A stretch of DNA of 7,293 nucleotides from Opitutia bacterium (GTDB lineage Bacteria; Verrucomicrobiota; Verrucomicrobiia; Opitutales; Opitutaceae): the NCBI GenBank assembly GCA_025351035.1, contig JANXWT010000344.1:1-7293 (forward strand). The letters are read 5' to 3'. The notes below the pieces were generated by a model. That model saw only the letters and a list, made by a program, of their open reading frames with translations, was not told the DNA's origin and ran no database searches. Shown here in pieces: positions 4,795 to 7,293 of this stretch; positions within the stretch are counted from its first letter, which is position 1, and each line of letters opens with the position of its first letter. The position numbers were made by a program, and so were the translations under genes.

Positions 4795-7293
4795 TCAGTT
4801 GTCCGGCGCGAGCAGTTCCGTGAGCCTGCCCTTGGCCAGACGGGTGAAGAACGCGGACGGATCCGGCCGGCCGAAGGTGCCGCTGAGCGTGACGGGCAGC
4901 TTCATCTTCGCGTAGCCGAGTTCGTCGCGCGTGCCATCGAGCACGCCAATCTTGCCGAGATGCTGTTCGATCTTGTCGCGCCCGCTCAGAGTGACCTCGG
5001 CGGTGAGGGGCTGCTCAAGCAGCGCCTTGCCCTCGACGTAACTCACCTGACCGTGGCCCAGCAGGCGAATCTCCGGCGAGACGAGACTGAGGTTTTCCAG
5101 CAAAACATTCAGCGCGTCGTCGCGGGTCAGCCGCACGCTGAACTGGTCGTAGGGCAACTCACCGAAACTCGTCGCGAGTTGGTCGATGAAGTAGGCCTGG
5201 CCGACAAGTTTCTCGGCGGCTTTCGTGATTTTCTCCTGGCCGAAGATGGAGCCGAGCACGCTGGCACCCAGTTCGACAGCTTTGGTGGTTGCGGAAATTT
5301 TGTCCGTCGTGCGTTTGAGTCCGCGGAAAATGCCCTGACGGCTCGCGAGGTCAAACTGTCCGCGCGTGCGCTGGAGTGTCTGCTGCGGGTTGGCCCCGGT
5401 GCCCGTGAACCGGCCTGCGACGGTGAACAGGCCCTCGACCGTCGGCGGGCGACCCGGGTCGAACGCCCTGAACAATTTGCCCGCGTCAAATTCGGTCAGC
5501 GAAAAATCCCCGCCGAGTTGATAGGGCCGCGCGCCCGCGGAGAACTGCACGGTGGCCTTGGCTTGCAGCCGGCTCTTCGCGCCGAAGTCCGCACTGAGAT
5601 TCTGCAATTCCAGCCGGGTGGGTTCGATGTTTACGAGGCCGGTCAGGCCGGTCAGCGTCCAGTCCTTGCCCTTGGAAAGCGACTTCACGTCGAGTATCAG
5701 CCGGCCGCTGAGCAAAGCCCAGGCGGGCTTGGTGTCGGGGCGGGCATCCTCCAAGGCGAGCGCGGGCGGCGCATCTTCGCCGACCGCGAACGGCGCCAAG
5801 AACACGCCAAGCAATACGAGGGCGTCTTCCAATTCGGCCTGTTCACCGGCCAGACGGGCGTCGAGGTGCAGCGTGTCACCGGCGGGCTCTAGGTCGGCGG
5901 AAAAATTCAAATCGGACCGCTGGCCCGCGCGGTCGACCAGCAGCGGCAGCTGCACGGAAATTTTCCCGTCCGCCTGCGCGACGACCCGCAGGCTGAGGTT
6001 GGCGACCGGCAGCGGATGGTTGCCCTCGGTCGCCACGAGATTGTTGAGCGTCACCCGCGCTTCCACTTGGGCAGCCTTGCCATTGAGGGCGGCCCGCAGT
6101 TCGCCGCTGGCACGGCCCGACGACACCGCCTGGGCGTTGGCAAACAGCGGCTGCGTGGCGAGCACGGGAAGCTCGACTTGGAAGTTGCCCGACACACTCG
6201 CCCCGTTGGCCGGCGAGCTCGCCGCTTCGCCCTTGCAGGTCAGCAGCGTGGCACCGCCGGCCGCCTGCACCGTGACGTCGCCGCTTTGCAGCCGGAAACC
6301 GGTGCGGCCGGTGATCACCAGCGAGGGGTTGGCCGTGACGGCGAGGTGGGCCGCGAGCGGACGGTTGCTCCGCGCGATGGCAACGTCGCTCAGTTTCAGC
6401 GGCGCAGGGGCGCGCACGGTGAGCTGGTCGCGTTCACCGGATAGAAGAAAATCACCGGGTTCGAGATTGCCGGTGATTTTCATGCCGTAACGAGCGCGCA
6501 GCAACGGACCGACCGGCACGCGGCCAAACGAGAAGCGCAGCAGGTCGGCTGGGCCGGCCCCGGCGGTCACGGTGCCCGCAACCGGATCGAATTGGAATTC
6601 CCGCAGCGCCGTCGCGAAGAAAATCTTTTCGCCTGTCGCGCCGGTGAGGTCGGTTGTCCAGCGACGCACCGTGAGTTTGCCGCCTTGGAGGGTGAAATCA
6701 GTCTCGCCGCTGGTGCGGACCTGGCCGAGCGGGAGAATGTTCGCAACGAGAGTTGGCAGATTGGCGGCATACCGGCCCATGAAGGACAGCGACGGATTCT
6801 TCCCGGCCGGCAAGAGAATTTCCCCTTGCGCGCTGACGCTGTCGCCGGCGGGAGTATGCAAGGTGAACTCCTGCACGACGCCCCGCAGTTGCGCGGCAGT
6901 CAGTTCAGCCCCGGCGCGGAGGGAAATGCCGGCCTCGCCCAGAAGGATGCGACCCTCCCGCACGACAGTCAGGCCGTCGATCACCAACGGCCCAGCGGTC
7001 TGGGCGGTCAGCCGGCCGCCATCGCCGACCAGAGCCAGTTCACCGGTGATGTTGCCACCGGAGACATCCACACCCGTCACGAAGGGCCGCACCCACGCGA
7101 GCGGCAGGCCGAGCAGTTTCAGTCGCAAGATTTCACCCGTGGCGGCCTGCCCGACGACGAGGCGGCGCTCCTTCAGGTCCACCTCGACGGTGCGGGTCGC
7201 GAGGACCTCCAGCACGGGCTGCGCGCCGGCTACAGCGAAATCGAGAGTGTTCAGACGGACGCGGGTGCCTTCGCGGGCAAGATCAAACTCCGC
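4795..7293 (-). CDS. Partial AsmA-like envelope protein (C-terminal 832 residues)
   Basis: The frame is open from the right edge of the window to a TGA at 4795-4797, with 832 codons visible; an in-frame GTG at 7215 is not a credible start because coding-like sequence continues upstream of it. The protein consists of long runs of alternating-hydrophobicity beta strands with many short Gly/Asn/Asp turns, the texture of AsmA/TamB/YhdP-type proteins. These are inner-membrane-anchored periplasmic proteins that in Gram-negative bacteria form lipid-conducting bridges to the outer membrane. The last ~220 residues look like the AsmA C-terminal region: a TVEGLFTVAGRFTGTG repeat-like strand pair, a helical insertion (about 655-690), and near the end LSLVSPEIRLLGHGQVSY and LPVTLSGTFGRPDPSAFF (within 733-832). 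A hydrophobic stretch around 484-501 (ALVLLGVFLAPFAVG) stands out. The N-terminal membrane anchor would lie outside the window, so topology is inferred. The next gene downstream, EF-G-like, has no evident functional link. Confidence 0.82.
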   Translation of the reverse strand, partial: AEFDLAREGTRVRLNTLDFAVAGAQPVLEVLATRTVEVDLKERRLVVGQAATGEILRLKLLGLPLAWVRPFVTGVDVSGGNITGELALVGDGGRLTAQTAGPLVIDGLTVVREGRILLGEAGISLRAGAELTAAQLRGVVQEFTLHTPAGDSVSAQGEILLPAGKNPSLSFMGRYAANLPTLVANILPLGQVRTSGETDFTLQGGKLTVRRWTTDLTGATGEKIFFATALREFQFDPVAGTVTAGAGPADLLRFSFGRVPVGPLLRARYGMKITGNLEPGDFLLSGERDQLTVRAPAPLKLSDVAIARSNRPLAAHLAVTANPSLVITGRTGFRLQSGDVTVQAAGGATLLTCKGEAASSPANGASVSGNFQVELPVLATQPLFANAQAVSSGRASGELRAALNGKAAQVEARVTLNNLVATEGNHPLPVANLSLRVVAQADGKISVQLPLLVDRAGQRSDLNFSADLEPAGDTLHLDARLAGEQAELEDALVLLGVFLAPFAVGEDAPPALALEDARPDTKPAWALLSGRLILDVKSLSKGKDWTLTGLTGLVNIEPTRLELQNLSADFGAKSRLQAKATVQFSAGARPYQLGGDFSLTEFDAGKLFRAFDPGRPPTVEGLFTVAGRFTGTGANPQQTLQRTRGQFDLASRQGIFRGLKRTTDKISATTKAVELGASVLGSIFGQEKITKAAEKLVGQAYFIDQLATSFGELPYDQFSVRLTRDDALNVLLENLSLVSPEIRLLGHGQVSYVEGKALLEQPLTAEVTLSGRDKIEQHLGKIGVLDGTRDELGYAKMKLPVTLSGTFGRPDPSAFFTRLAKGRLTELLAPDN

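Noticed and set aside
3912..5892. Overlapping long + strand frames across the EF-G start, the gap and the AsmA-like gene
   Set aside because: They are mirror frames of the - strand genes in high-GC sequence, low in complexity and without motifs.
1..7293. tRNA, rRNA or riboswitch genes
   Set aside because: I saw no cloverleaf with a T-loop consensus, no rRNA-like segment and no conserved riboswitch core in the short intergenic gaps.

Overview
The window is GC-rich (roughly two thirds G+C by eye, apart from the first ~440 bases). It carries five protein-coding genes: one partial gene on the + strand at the left edge, and four in a row on the - strand. Three things together suggest a bacterium of the Verrucomicrobiota (Opitutaceae-like) or a related PVC lineage. 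These are a long AsmA-like envelope protein, a divergent EF-G paralogue, and two palindromic intergenic elements built from ACCACGAA / ACCACAGAT-type units, which I remember as common dispersed repeats in those genomes. Shine-Dalgarno-like sequences are weak or absent at every visible start. The taxonomic call is an inference.

Layout, left to right: (1) 1-360, +, the C-terminal part of a small protein resembling CC0125/CC1285-type lipoproteins, with clearly lower GC than the rest. (2) 361-516, a convergent gap holding a strong hairpin. (3) 517-1200, -, a 227-residue protein with TOPRIM-like acidic motifs. (4) 1205-1292, a palindromic repeat that fills almost all of the gap between genes 3 and 5. 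(5) 1291-2304, -, a 337-residue RecF/OLD-like ATPase with a complete set of ABC-type ATPase motifs. (6) 2305-2531, an intergenic region with a second palindromic repeat (2375-2474) and two overlapping hairpins next to the EF-G stop. (7) 2532-4643, -, a 703-residue EF-G-like translational GTPase with unusual G motifs. (8) 4644-4794, a short gap. (9) 4795-7293, -, the C-terminal 832 residues of an AsmA-like protein whose start lies beyond the right edge.

The most interesting unit is the ATPase plus TOPRIM-like pair (genes 5 and 3, transcribed in that order). The same two activities occur fused in OLD-family nucleases and GajA (Gabija), and split between two proteins in PARIS (AriA/AriB). The pair is therefore a candidate for an undescribed two-gene defence or DNA-processing system, sitting between housekeeping genes and bordered by repeats. 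This rests on motifs and architecture only. The EF-G paralogue and the AsmA-like protein show no obvious functional link to the pair.
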